From NCBI RefSeq assembly GCF_001513955.1, contig NZ_KQ948144.1, positions 626,853-690,852 on the forward strand: a DNA stretch of 64,000 nucleotides. The letters run 5' to 3'. Positions 46,113-54,738 of the stretch are shown here, in pieces. A program made the position numbers and the translations under genes. The stretch is from Streptomyces pseudovenezuelae. Lineage in GTDB: Bacteria > Actinomycetota > Actinomycetes > Streptomycetales > Streptomycetaceae. Each line of letters begins with the position of its first letter. The stretch's first letter is position 1. Under the pieces are notes generated by a model. It was not told where the DNA came from. It searched no databases and was given only the letters and a program-made list of their open reading frames with translations.

Positions 46113-46700
46113 ATGCCCCCGACCAGCGAGACCCTGACCGCCGAGCGCATCCTCGAAGCCACCGAGGATGTGCTGCGCCGCCACGGCCCGGCCAAGGCCA
46201 CCGTGGTCGACGTGGCCCGCGCGCTCGGCGTCAGCCATGGCAGCGTCTACCGCCACTTCCGCACGAAGGCGGCGCTGCGGGAGGCGGTGACCAAGCGGTG
46301 GCTGGACCGGGCGACGGGCATGTTGGCCGAGATCGCCGCGCAGGACCGTGACCCGGAGGCCCGCCTGCGGGACTGGCTGGCCGCGCTCTTCGAGGCCAAG
46401 CGCCGCAAGGCGGGCGACGATCCGGAGCTGTTCGCCACCTACTCGGTCCTCACCGGTGAGAGCGTCACGACGGTCATCGAGCACCTCACCGAACTGACCG
46501 ACCAGCTCACCCGCGTCGTCCGGGACGGCATCGACGCCGGCGCCTTCACCGTCGCCGACCCGGCCGTCGCGGCCCTGGCCGTCTTCCAGGCCACCGGCCG
46601 CTACCACGACCCCGTCTACGCCCAGGAGTGGGAACAGCCGGGCGCGGAAGAGGAGTTCACCGCACTGGTGGACCTGCTGGTCCGCGGCCTCAGGGCCTGA
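46113..46700 (+). CDS. TetR-family transcriptional regulator
   Basis: A 195-residue repressor. The TetR HTH spans residues about 9-55 (RILEATEDVLRRHG, ATVVDVARALGVSHGSVYRHFRTKAAL). The rest is a helical ligand domain (DELF-type core YSVLTGESVTTVIEHLTEL). The ATG at 46113 is the first in a good position. It follows the aldo/keto reductase on the same strand across a 160-base gap containing a repeat. It may bind the palindrome before that reductase, which is only inferred. Confidence 0.9.
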   Translation: MPPTSETLTAERILEATEDVLRRHGPAKATVVDVARALGVSHGSVYRHFRTKAALREAVTKRWLDRATGMLAEIAAQDRDPEARLRDWLAALFEAKRRKAGDDPELFATYSVLTGESVTTVIEHLTELTDQLTRVVRDGIDAGAFTVADPAVAALAVFQATGRYHDPVYAQEWEQPGAEEEFTALVDLLVRGLRA

Positions 46701-46714
46701 CCGCGGCGGACCCG

Positions 46715-46921
46715 TCACGTCTTCGACGGGTCCACCGTCGCCTGGTGCGCCTGAGCCAGATGCTCCTCCGCCTTCAGCCAGGGCAGGAACTGCGCCCCCT
46801 TGCGCCAGCCGCAGGTGTCGCATCTGATCGTGCGTTGCGCACCCTTGCGCTCCACCTGGACGACGTGTTCGCGACCGTGCCGGTCCCAGCGGCTCACCTT
46901 GCTCGTGCCGATCTGCACCAT
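46715..46921 (-). CDS. Small C2H2-like zinc-binding protein
   Basis: A 68-residue protein. CDTCGW is followed after 17 residues by HLAQAH, giving a C-x2-C-x17-H-x4-H pattern of a possible zinc finger. The N-terminal part is basic (VSRWDRHGREHVVQVERKG). The ATG at 46921 has GGAGG-GAGG upstream. It ends 14 bases from the convergent TetR stop. No homologue with a known role is recognised. Confidence 0.72.
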   Translation of the reverse strand: MVQIGTSKVSRWDRHGREHVVQVERKGAQRTIRCDTCGWRKGAQFLPWLKAEEHLAQAHQATVDPSKT

Positions 46922-47006
46922 GTGCCTCGCCTCCGGCTAGGAGTGTGCAGCAAGAACAACATCAACAGCAGTATCTTCACGGGGCGTTCGCCGGCCGGCC
47001 GTCCCG

Positions 47007-48434
47007 TCAGGCGACGGTCCGCGGCAGCCGCAGGCTCAGGACGCCGGTCAGGGCCACCCCGGCCAGCTGCACCAGGAGCGTCGTCACCAGGGCGTCCCGC
47101 ATGCCCATGCCCGGTACCAGGGCGAGGAAGAGGCTGCCCAGCGTGGCCACGCCCAGCGCCAGGGACGCCTGCTGGGTGGTGACCATCACGCCACTGCCCA
47201 CACCGGCCCGCGCGGGCGGCACCTCGGACAGCACGATCCGGAAGACCACGGGCAGCTGGAGCGCCTGGCCCACTCCGGCGATCGCGCCACCGGGCAGAAG
47301 GGGCAGCAGTCCGAGGTCCGGCCAGGAGGAGCGGGCCGCCAGGATCATCAGGCCCAGGCCGACCCCCTGGATCAGCGCGCCCGCGGTGACCACCCGGGTG
47401 CCGAAGCGGGTGATCAGCCGCGGCCCGGCGATGGACGTGCACAGGAACGTCACCGCGAGCGGGACCAGCGCCAGGCCCGCCTGGACGGGACTGCGGCTCG
47501 CCCCCTCCTGCAGGGCCACCGCGATCACGAACATGAACCCGGCGAAGCCCATCGAGAAGGGCAGGATCAGCAGCAGGCCGCGCCGCAGGGACACCAGCTC
47601 GAACAGGCTCGGGGGGACAAGTGGCGTACGGCCGCCCCGGTCCGCCCTGCGCTCCACCGCGAAGAACGCCCCCGCCAGGAACGGGAACGCCGCCAGCGAC
47701 AGCCAGGTCCACAGCGGCCAGCCCGCCGCCCTGCCCTCGGTCAGCGGGGCGAGCAGCGCCAGCAGGGTCGCGGCCAGCAGGACCGTGCCCGGACCGTCCA
47801 CCGGCTCGGGGCGGGGGGAGCGGGTCTCGGGGACCGTACGGGCCGCGAGGACCAGACCGACCAGCACGACCGGGACGTTCACCAGGAACGTCGCCCGCCA
47901 GCTCGTGCCCGCGATGTCGGCGGCCACCAGGACCCCGCCGAGGATCTGGCCCGCCACCATGGCGAGGCCCGCCGTGGCGCCGTACAGGCCCATGGCCCGC
48001 GCCCGGCGGGAACCGGTCGTCGACGACTGGATGGTGGCGAGGACCTGCGGCAGCATCGCGGCCGACGCGGCGCCCTGTGCGACCCGTGCCGCGACCAGCG
48101 TCCAGGCGGTGGGCGCGAGCCCGCACGCCAGCGAGGTCAGCCCGAACGCCAGCATGCCGCCCAGGAAGAGCCGGCGCCGCCCGAAGAGGTCGCCGAGCCG
48201 GCCGCCCAGGACGAGGAGGACGGCGTACGCCAACCCGTAACCCGCCACGACGAGTTCGAGGACCGACTCACTCGCGGAGAGGTCCGCGCCGATGCTGGGC
48301 AGGGCGACGTTGACGATGAAGAAGTCGATGAGGGGTAGTGCCGCGGCGAGCAGCACCGTGAACAGTCCGAGGCCGCCCAGCTCGGGTGGCGCGGCGGATC
48401 GGACGGGGCGTGTAGTCGTGGTTTCGGTCGTCAC
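47007..48434 (-). CDS. MFS multidrug exporter (DHA2 type)
   Basis: A 475-residue transporter with about 14 hydrophobic segments. LIDFFIVNVALPSIGADL is motif D1-like and GGRLGDLFGRRRLFL is motif A. The GTG at 48434 follows from the Thr-rich N terminus common in this family. It is divergent from an MmyB-like regulator across a 101-base gap with inverted repeats. The same arrangement is seen at 7369-9764. Substrate unknown. Confidence 0.9.
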   Translation of the reverse strand: MTTETTTTRPVRSAAPPELGGLGLFTVLLAAALPLIDFFIVNVALPSIGADLSASESVLELVVAGYGLAYAVLLVLGGRLGDLFGRRRLFLGGMLAFGLTSLACGLAPTAWTLVAARVAQGAASAAMLPQVLATIQSSTTGSRRARAMGLYGATAGLAMVAGQILGGVLVAADIAGTSWRATFLVNVPVVLVGLVLAARTVPETRSPRPEPVDGPGTVLLAATLLALLAPLTEGRAAGWPLWTWLSLAAFPFLAGAFFAVERRADRGGRTPLVPPSLFELVSLRRGLLLILPFSMGFAGFMFVIAVALQEGASRSPVQAGLALVPLAVTFLCTSIAGPRLITRFGTRVVTAGALIQGVGLGLMILAARSSWPDLGLLPLLPGGAIAGVGQALQLPVVFRIVLSEVPPARAGVGSGVMVTTQQASLALGVATLGSLFLALVPGMGMRDALVTTLLVQLAGVALTGVLSLRLPRTVA

Positions 48435-48463
48435 GCCTCAGAGCCTGCGCCTGGCCGCAGAGG

Positions 48464-48507
48464 GGTACCAGAGTCTTCTTATCCTGGTAGAAGAACCACC
48501 TGGCAAC
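48464..48507. promoter_or_regulatory. Operator region between MFS exporter and MmyB-like regulator
   Basis: TCTTCT (48474-48479) and AGAAGA (48489-48494), and TACCA (48466-48470) and TGGTA (48485-48489), form two overlapping inverted repeats. ACCACCTGGCAAC (48495-48507) matches the half-site ACCACCAGGCAAC (8864-8876) of the other exporter/regulator pair at 12 of 13 bases. Confidence 0.5.
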
Positions 48508-48535
48508 AGGGTCCCGGTGCGGGCAGGCTGGAGGC

Positions 48536-49432
48536 ATGACCACCATGGCCCAGGAGAATGCCGTACCGGCGACCGCGTCCCTCTCGGCGATCCGGCGCCA
48601 TGAGCTCGCCGCCTTCCTGCGCCACCGGCGCGAGCACATCGCCCCCGAACAGGTCGGCCTGCCCCGCGGCCGCCGGCGCCGCACCCCCGGCCTGCGCCGG
48701 GAGGAGGTCGCCCAGCTCTCCGCGGTCGGCGTCACCTGGTACACCTGGCTGGAGCAGGCCCGGGACATCCAGGTCTCCGTGCAGGTCCTGGACGCCCTCG
48801 CCCGCGCGCTCCAGCTGGACCCGAGCGAGCGCTCGCACCTCTTCCAGCTCGCCGGCGCGATCGACCCGACACCGGCCACCGCCTGTCCGTCGGTCACCCC
48901 CGCCATCCGGCAGGTTCTCGAACAGCTGGAGCCGGTCCCGGCCTGTGTGCAGAACAGCCGCTACGACATCCTCGCGTACAACCGCACCTACGGCCTGCTG
49001 CTCTGCGACCTGGACGCGGTGCCGCCCGAGGACCGCAACTGCATGATCCTCTCCTACACCAACGACGACTGGCGCTCCTCGATCATCCACCTGCCGGAGG
49101 CGCAGCGCCTGATGGCCGCCCGTTTCCGCGCCACCATGGCCGGACACCTCGCCGAGCCCGGCTGGAAGATGCTCCTGAAGCGGCTGCGCACCGAGTCCCC
49201 GGAGTTCCGCGAGGTCTGGGACCGGCACGAGGTCGTCGAACACCGGGGCCGCCGCAAGGAGTTCATGAACCGTCACGTCGGCCGTGTCTCGCTCGACCAC
49301 ACCGACCTGTGGCTCGGCCCCGAGGCGGGCCCGCGCATGGTGACCTACGCCCCCGCGGACGAGGAGTCCCGGCGACGGCTGGAGAAACTGCACGCGATCG
49401 CCCTGGAGCGGGCCTCACGCCTTCCGGCGTGA
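48536..49432 (+). CDS. MmyB-like XRE-family regulator
   Basis: A 298-residue regulator (295 if the ATG at 48545 is used). GGAGG at 48530-48534 is one base from the first ATG and 10 from the second, so the second is more plausible. The HTH contains RRRRTPGLRREEVAQLSAVGVTWYTWLEQ. The MmyB domain contains CMILSYTNDDWRSS and later RVSLDHTDLWLGPEAG. It probably represses the divergent exporter. Confidence 0.9.
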   Translation: MTTMAQENAVPATASLSAIRRHELAAFLRHRREHIAPEQVGLPRGRRRRTPGLRREEVAQLSAVGVTWYTWLEQARDIQVSVQVLDALARALQLDPSERSHLFQLAGAIDPTPATACPSVTPAIRQVLEQLEPVPACVQNSRYDILAYNRTYGLLLCDLDAVPPEDRNCMILSYTNDDWRSSIIHLPEAQRLMAARFRATMAGHLAEPGWKMLLKRLRTESPEFREVWDRHEVVEHRGRRKEFMNRHVGRVSLDHTDLWLGPEAGPRMVTYAPADEESRRRLEKLHAIALERASRLPA

Positions 49433-49472
49433 GCGCGATCTCTGCGGGCCCTTTCCTGCGGTACGTCGGCGG

Positions 49473-49729
49473 GGATGTGGAGGGGGCGGTGGCGTGCTGG
49501 GGTCTTGCGGGACGTGGAGCGGGCGGTGCTGCAGAGTGCCGGTGGGTCGGAGAGCGGGATTAGACGCTGACTCCGGCCGCTTCGCGAACCTTCACCGGCC
49601 GGGATGCGGTACGGCCGGTACGCCTGGACCCGGGGCGGCGGCACGCCGGGGCGTTGGGGGACGTGGAGCGGGCGGTGCGGCAGGGCGGGATTACGCGCTG
49701 ACTCCCGCCGCTTCGCGGACCTCCACCGA
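49473..49729. repeat. Degenerate tandem repeats at the 3' end of the MFS gene
   Basis: GGAYGTGGAGSGGGCGGTG occurs at 49473, 49510 and 49659 (the last two identical). Downstream of the second copy is a 40-base segment (49556-49597) nearly identical to the segment holding the stop of the MFS gene (49687-49728). The 258-base gap between genes is thus mostly decayed duplication of the MFS 3' end. Confidence 0.75.
49560..49597 (-). pseudogene. Remnant of a duplicated MFS C terminus
   Basis: On the minus strand this segment reads VKVREAAGVSV and then TAA. The intact MFS gene ends VEVREAAGVSA and then TAA. The reading frame and stop are conserved, so it is either a partial tandem duplication or the end of a lost paralogue. 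Confidence 0.65.
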
Positions 49730-51145
49730 CTCCAGGCGCTCAGCCGTCCGTTCGGCGGTCCGCCGAGCCCAGGCCCCGCTGGTCACGGCGCCGAGAACCA
49801 GCACCGCGACCCCGCACCCGGCCAGGATCCACCACCCCGGCACGGCGGCGGACACGAACGTCTCCCGGTACGACGACGCACCCACCCCTGCGGCCAGAAC
49901 GGCCCCGATCACCGCGACCCCCAGCGTCTGCCCGAGCTGACGGCTCGTGGAGGCGACGGCCGCCGCGACCCCGGCCTGGGCACGCGGCATACCCGACACC
50001 GCCGTGTTCGTGATCGGCGCGTTGACCAGCCCGAAGCCGATCCCGAACAGCACGTAGCCGAGGAACAGGGTCACGTCCCAGGTCTCCGCGTCGAACGCGG
50101 CGAACAGCACCCCGCTGGCGGTGATCATGACTCCGGCGGCGACCAGCGGCAGCCTCGGCCCCCGGCTCCCCACCAGCCGCCCGGCCAGGGGCGCGCACAG
50201 GAACATCGGCACGGCCATCGGGAGCATCCACAGGCCCGCGTGCAGCGCGTCCAGCCCCCGGACGTTCTGGAGGTACAGCGTCGACAGGAACAGGAACCCG
50301 CCCAGACCCGCGAACGCGCTGATCGCGATCACCGTGGCCCCGCTGAAGGGCGCCGACCGGAAGAAGCGCAGGTCGATGAGGGGTTCGTCGCGACGGGGTT
50401 CGTACCAGAGAATCCCGGCCAGCGCGACGAGGGCCACCACGGCGAAGGGCAGGACGTACGAGAACCCCGAGGCCGGCGCCTCGATGATCGCGTACGTCAG
50501 CGAGCCGAACAGCGCGATCACCAGGAGCTGTCCCACCGGGTCGGGGCGGCGGGCCTTGGGCGCCCGGGACTCGGGCACGTACCGCAGGGTGAGCAGCAGG
50601 GCCGCGAGCCCCACCGGCAGGTTGACCCAGAAGATCGAGCGCCAGCCGACCGAGTCCACGAGCACTCCGCCGACCAGCGGCCCCGCGGCCATGGAGATGC
50701 CGACGACCGCGCCCCACACGCCGATCGCCCGCGCCCGCTCGCGGGGGTCCGTGAAGGTGTTGGTGATGATCGACATCGCGACCGGGTTGAGCATCGAGCC
50801 GCCGACCGCCTGCACCATGCGGAAGGCGATCAGCGCCTCCAGGTTCGGCGCGGCGGAGCACAGCGCGGAGCCGATCGTGAAGACGACCAGGCCCGCCATG
50901 AAGACGCGCTTGCGGCCGATCCGGTCGGCCGTGGAGCCGGCCAGCATCAGCAATGAGGCGAGCACCAGGGTGTACGCGTCGATCGTCCACTGGAGGCCCG
51001 CCGTGCTCGCGTCCAGCCCCCGCTGCATGGCGGGCAGGGCGACATTGAGGGCCGTGGTGTCGAGGCTCACGATCAGAAGGCTCATACAGCAGATCGCGAG
51101 GACCAGCATGCGGCGACGATGGCTGAGCTCGGGCATGCGCTCCAT
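49691..51145 (-). CDS. MFS multidrug exporter (EmrB/QacA-like)
   Basis: A 484-residue, 14-helix transporter. LIVSLDTTALNVALPAM is motif D1, AGSTADRIGRKRVFM is motif A, and GPLVGGVLVDSVGWRSIFWVN is motif C and the following helix. ATG starts at 51145 and 51136 are both possible. Upstream, an inverted TAAC/GTTA site in an AT-richer patch may serve a MarR- or TetR-type regulator, but none is adjacent. The 3' end is partly duplicated downstream. Confidence 0.9.
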   Translation of the reverse strand: MERMPELSHRRRMLVLAICCMSLLIVSLDTTALNVALPAMQRGLDASTAGLQWTIDAYTLVLASLLMLAGSTADRIGRKRVFMAGLVVFTIGSALCSAAPNLEALIAFRMVQAVGGSMLNPVAMSIITNTFTDPRERARAIGVWGAVVGISMAAGPLVGGVLVDSVGWRSIFWVNLPVGLAALLLTLRYVPESRAPKARRPDPVGQLLVIALFGSLTYAIIEAPASGFSYVLPFAVVALVALAGILWYEPRRDEPLIDLRFFRSAPFSGATVIAISAFAGLGGFLFLSTLYLQNVRGLDALHAGLWMLPMAVPMFLCAPLAGRLVGSRGPRLPLVAAGVMITASGVLFAAFDAETWDVTLFLGYVLFGIGFGLVNAPITNTAVSGMPRAQAGVAAAVASTSRQLGQTLGVAVIGAVLAAGVGASSYRETFVSAAVPGWWILAGCGVAVLVLGAVTSGAWARRTAERTAERLESVEVREAAGVSA

Positions 51146-51170
51146 CGTACGCCGATTTCGATAGTGCGTC

Positions 51171-51183
51171 TAACTAATGGTTA
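51171..51183. promoter_or_regulatory. Small inverted repeat upstream of the MFS gene
   Basis: TAAC-TAATG-GTTA lies in an AT-rich patch about 26 bases before the MFS ATG and 50 before dusB. It is short and could occur by chance, though such AT-rich stretches are rare in this GC-rich DNA. Confidence 0.35.
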
Positions 51184-51232
51184 ATGCATGATCCGTGCCC
51201 GGCCGCCGGCGGGGATGCGTGACAATGGGGGA

Positions 51233-52354
51233 ATGCAGATCGGCCCGCACCCCGTCCAGCCCCCCGTCGTCCTCGCCCCCATGGCAGGGATCACCAACGC
51301 GCCCTTTCGCACGCTGTGCAGGGAGTTCAGCGGTGGCAAGGGCCTGTTCGTCAGCGAGATGATCACGACCAGGGCGCTGGTCGAACGCAACGAGAAGACC
51401 ATGCAGCTGATCCACTTCGACGAGAGCGAGAAGCCGCGCTCGATCCAGCTGTACGGCGTGGACCCGGCCACCGTCGGCAAGGCCGTCCGCATGATCGCGG
51501 AGGAGGACCTCGCCGACCACATCGACCTGAACTTCGGGTGCCCGGTGCCCAAGGTCACGCGCAAGGGGGGCGGGTCCGCGTTGCCGTACAAGCGACCGCT
51601 GCTCCGGGCGATCCTGCGGGAGGCCGTGAGCGGGGCGGGGGATCTGCCCGTCACGATGAAGATGCGCAAGGGCATCGACGACGATCACCTCACCTACCTG
51701 GACGCCGGACGGATCGCGGTCGAGGAGGGCGTGACGGCGATCGCCCTGCACGGCCGGACCGCCTCCCAGCACTACGGCGGCACGGCGGACTGGGACGCGA
51801 TCGCCCGCCTGAAGGAACACGTCCCGGAGATCCCGGTCCTCGGCAACGGCGACATCTGGTCGGCGTCCGACGCGCTGCGGATGGTGCGGGAGACGGGGTG
51901 CGACGGGGTGGTCGTGGGGCGAGGGTGCCTGGGGCGGCCGTGGCTGTTCGCGGACCTCGTGGCCGCGTTCGAGGGGCGTACGGAGGACGTCGCGCGGCCT
52001 TCGCTGCGGGAGGTGGCCGAGGTGATGGTCCGGCACGCCACGCTGCTCGGGGAGTGGATCGGGGACGAGTCGCGCGGGGTGATCGACTTCCGCAAGCACG
52101 TGGCCTGGTACCTGAAGGGGTTCGCGGTCGGCAGCGAGATGCGCAAGCGGCTCGCGATCACGTCGTCGCTGTCGGAGCTTCGGTCGGGCCTGGACGAGTT
52201 GGATCTGGACCAGCCGTGGCCCACGGGGGCGGATGGGCCGCGGGGGCGTACGTCCGGCAACAACCGGGTGGTGCTGCCGGACGGGTGGCTGAAGGATCCG
52301 TACGACTGTGCGGGGGTGGGGGAGGATGCGGAGTTGGAGACGTCGGGGGGTTGA
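51233..52354 (+). CDS. dusB: tRNA-dihydrouridine synthase
   Basis: A 373-residue flavoenzyme that reduces uridine in tRNA D-loops. VVLAPMAGITNAPFR is the FMN-binding start. The catalytic cysteine is in NFGCPVPKVTRKGGGSAL. LHGRTASQHYGGTADW and GNGDIWSASDAL follow in the barrel. The ATG at 51233 with GGGGGA upstream gives the standard N terminus. The gene ends at a cluster of dispersed repeats. Confidence 0.95.
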   Translation: MQIGPHPVQPPVVLAPMAGITNAPFRTLCREFSGGKGLFVSEMITTRALVERNEKTMQLIHFDESEKPRSIQLYGVDPATVGKAVRMIAEEDLADHIDLNFGCPVPKVTRKGGGSALPYKRPLLRAILREAVSGAGDLPVTMKMRKGIDDDHLTYLDAGRIAVEEGVTAIALHGRTASQHYGGTADWDAIARLKEHVPEIPVLGNGDIWSASDALRMVRETGCDGVVVGRGCLGRPWLFADLVAAFEGRTEDVARPSLREVAEVMVRHATLLGEWIGDESRGVIDFRKHVAWYLKGFAVGSEMRKRLAITSSLSELRSGLDELDLDQPWPTGADGPRGRTSGNNRVVLPDGWLKDPYDCAGVGEDAELETSGG

Positions 52355-52841
52355 GCGGATGCCCGGGTGCGGGTGTGTGGGGGCGGGCGTTTTTGCGCAG
52401 TTCCCCGCGCCCCTGGATGGGTGGGTTGCGGGTCGGGGCCGGGGTGGGGGGTATCCGTCCTCGGTCCGGCGGCTCGGCCCCTTCAGCAGTGCCCTGCAAC
52501 GGACGCCGGCCGCTGCGGGCGGACACCCCCCACCCCGTCCCCTTGCCGCCGTACCCGGCCAACGGTTCCGTCGTGGTGCCGGTGACTGCACCTCCTTAGG
52601 GGCGCGGGGAACTGCGCGATCAGCCCCCACCGGCCCGCACCCACAACACGACCGGACCGTGGGGTCCGTAGCGGCGCCGGTGACTGCACCTCCTCAGGGG
52701 CGCGGGGAACTGCGCGATCAGCCCCCACCGGCTCGCACCCGCAATACGACCGAACCCCGCACCCCCGTAGGCGCCCCGCCCAAGCCCAGCGCAGCTGCCC
52801 GCGGGGAAACGCGCGACCAGCCCCCGCCGGACCGCGGAGCG
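52355..52841. repeat. 487-bp repeat-rich intergenic region
   Basis: This gap between convergent dusB and the sulfatase gene has no supportable gene. It holds one 20-base repeat core at 52395-52414 (plus) and two inverted cores at 52598-52617 and 52696-52715. The last two are part of a direct repeat of about 85 bases with a 98-base period (52574-52660 and 52672-52757). A degenerate fourth element lies at 52798-52830 (GCGGGGAAACGCGCGACCAG). Confidence 0.85.
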
Positions 52842-54572
52842 TTACCCCTTGGACGGGTGTGGAGTCGAGCCGTAGGCCTTCAGGAAGCGGTCTCGGAAGG
52901 AGCTCATTTTCCAGACGGGGGCGTTGTGGGCCGGCTTCAGGCCGTCCGTCCAGTTCCAGGTCGTGATCTTGTCGAGGACCTTGGGGTCCTTCGCGACGAT
53001 GGAGATCGGCACGTCACGGCTGGCGTTCTCGCCGCTGACCCGGGCGATCGGCTGGTGGTCGCCGAGGAAGACGAGGACAGTGTCGTCGCTGCCGTAGCGC
53101 TCCAGCCACTGGGTCAGTGACGTCACCGAGTAGGAGATGGACTTGCCGTACTCCTGCTTGGAGCGGGTGGGGTCGGCGATGATGTCGGAGGCCTTGTTGC
53201 CGGCCTTCTGGATGGGCTTGAAGATCGAGCCGTCGCCGAGGTCGTCCCAGTCGACCATCTTCGGGATGGGCGCCCAGGGCTGGTGGCTGGAGGTCAGGAT
53301 GATCTCGGACATCAGGGGCTTGTCGCGCTTCTTGCCGTGGACCTGGCGCTGGTAGGCCTCCAGGGCGTACTGGTCGGGCATCGTCGACCAGCTGAACTTG
53401 GGTCCCTGGTAGCCGAGTTGGAAGGCGTTGTAGACCCTGTCGAGGCCGTAGTACTGCTGTTCCGGCCAGCCCTTCTGGACACCTGGCATGACGCCGACCG
53501 TGTCCCACGCGCCGGTCTTCTTGAAGGCCTTGGTGAGGCTGAGGTGGTCGCTGGCCATGACCGTGCGGTAGCGCTGCTGGTTGTCGATCCAGAGGCCGGA
53601 GAGGGTCGTCGAGTGGCCGAGCCAGCTGCTGCCGCCGTACGTCGCCGAGGTCAGCCACCCGCTCTTCGCGTGGAAGCCGGCCTTCGCGAGGGCCGCGGTG
53701 CTCGCGTCGAGGGTCTTGTCGACGCCGGGCGCGATGCCCGGGTCCTCGACGGCGCTGCGGCCGTAGCTCTCGATGAAGGTGAAGATCATGTCCTTGCCGC
53801 GCAGATCGGGCACCAGCTGGGCGCCCGGTGTGTTCCCGAAGGCGTCGACCTTGGCGACCTTCTGGAACTCCGCCTCGTCCCGGACGGTGTACAGCACCCG
53901 CTTGGCCTGGAGCGCGGTGAGCGCGGCGGTGTGCTCGGAGGCCAGCGGAATGCCGAAGACCTGGAGACCGAGGGCGGCACAGGTGACCCAGACGGTGGCG
54001 GCGAGGAGCGTTCCCCGGGTGGCGGTCCGGCGGTCCAGGACCAGCAGGCCGCTCAGCCGGACCATCGCCAGCGTCATGACGGCCAGCAGCAGGAGCACGA
54101 GGACGATCACGCCGATCACGGCTGCGACCGCCACGGCCCCGCCCATCGAGTCCGCGACGTACGACTGCGCGTCGTCGAGCAGCTCCCAGTCCAGGACGGG
54201 ATTGAAGGGCCGCCCGAGATAGTCGTTGAACCCCATGTCGAGCAGGTTCAGGATCGTCATCACGCCGAGCCCCGCGCCGGACACCGCGGCCACCACCAGC
54301 CGCGGCCGGCGCGGCAGGGCGAGCATCACGGCCGCCCCGAGGATCGCCTCGGCCGGGATCCGCACGAACGCCCGCGGGTGCAGATAGACGACCTTGTTCG
54401 GCAGGAGCAGGGCGCCGAGGACGAGCAGGGCGGCTAGGACGTTCAGGGCCCACCGCGTGTTGCGTGCGGCGGTGGGGTGGGTGTCCCGCCAGGAGGGCTT
54501 CCCGGCCGGCGTACCGTCCCCACCCGTCGATTCGGCCTCGGGTGATGTGCTCTCTGCAAGGGTCTCGGACAC
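52842..54572 (-). CDS. Sulfatase-fold membrane protein (LTA synthase-like)
   Basis: A 576-residue protein with about four to five membrane helices in the first 210 residues. An extracellular alkaline-phosphatase-superfamily domain follows. DMIFTFIESYGRSA holds a metal-binding Glu, SSWLGHSTTLSG the catalytic Thr/Ser region, and VLVFLGDHQP the metal-binding Asp-His. This is the layout of LtaS-like phosphoglycerol transferases and related sulfatases. The GTG at 54572 is chosen over a longer frame with a basic tail. In Streptomyces such proteins may build wall glycopolymers; the substrate is unproven. Confidence 0.85.
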   Translation of the reverse strand: MSETLAESTSPEAESTGGDGTPAGKPSWRDTHPTAARNTRWALNVLAALLVLGALLLPNKVVYLHPRAFVRIPAEAILGAAVMLALPRRPRLVVAAVSGAGLGVMTILNLLDMGFNDYLGRPFNPVLDWELLDDAQSYVADSMGGAVAVAAVIGVIVLVLLLLAVMTLAMVRLSGLLVLDRRTATRGTLLAATVWVTCAALGLQVFGIPLASEHTAALTALQAKRVLYTVRDEAEFQKVAKVDAFGNTPGAQLVPDLRGKDMIFTFIESYGRSAVEDPGIAPGVDKTLDASTAALAKAGFHAKSGWLTSATYGGSSWLGHSTTLSGLWIDNQQRYRTVMASDHLSLTKAFKKTGAWDTVGVMPGVQKGWPEQQYYGLDRVYNAFQLGYQGPKFSWSTMPDQYALEAYQRQVHGKKRDKPLMSEIILTSSHQPWAPIPKMVDWDDLGDGSIFKPIQKAGNKASDIIADPTRSKQEYGKSISYSVTSLTQWLERYGSDDTVLVFLGDHQPIARVSGENASRDVPISIVAKDPKVLDKITTWNWTDGLKPAHNAPVWKMSSFRDRFLKAYGSTPHPSKG

Positions 54573-54738
54573 CCGAGGGTCCTTCCGTACGGGTCCTGGT
54601 AGGAGGCGGACCCGATATGGGGTCTCGGATCCGCCACATTCCCGTACGTCCGGCTTCCGGCGGCAGTTCACCGCCGCGGGCAAACACCGGGCAAACGCGT
54701 GGTCAACGGTCAGGTGAGGGCTTTTCCCACCCGCGGGG

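Noticed and set aside
47007..51145. Neighbouring exporters and regulators considered as part of an antibiotic cluster
   Set aside because: No biosynthetic enzymes (PKS, NRPS, terpene, RiPP) are present in or beside the region.
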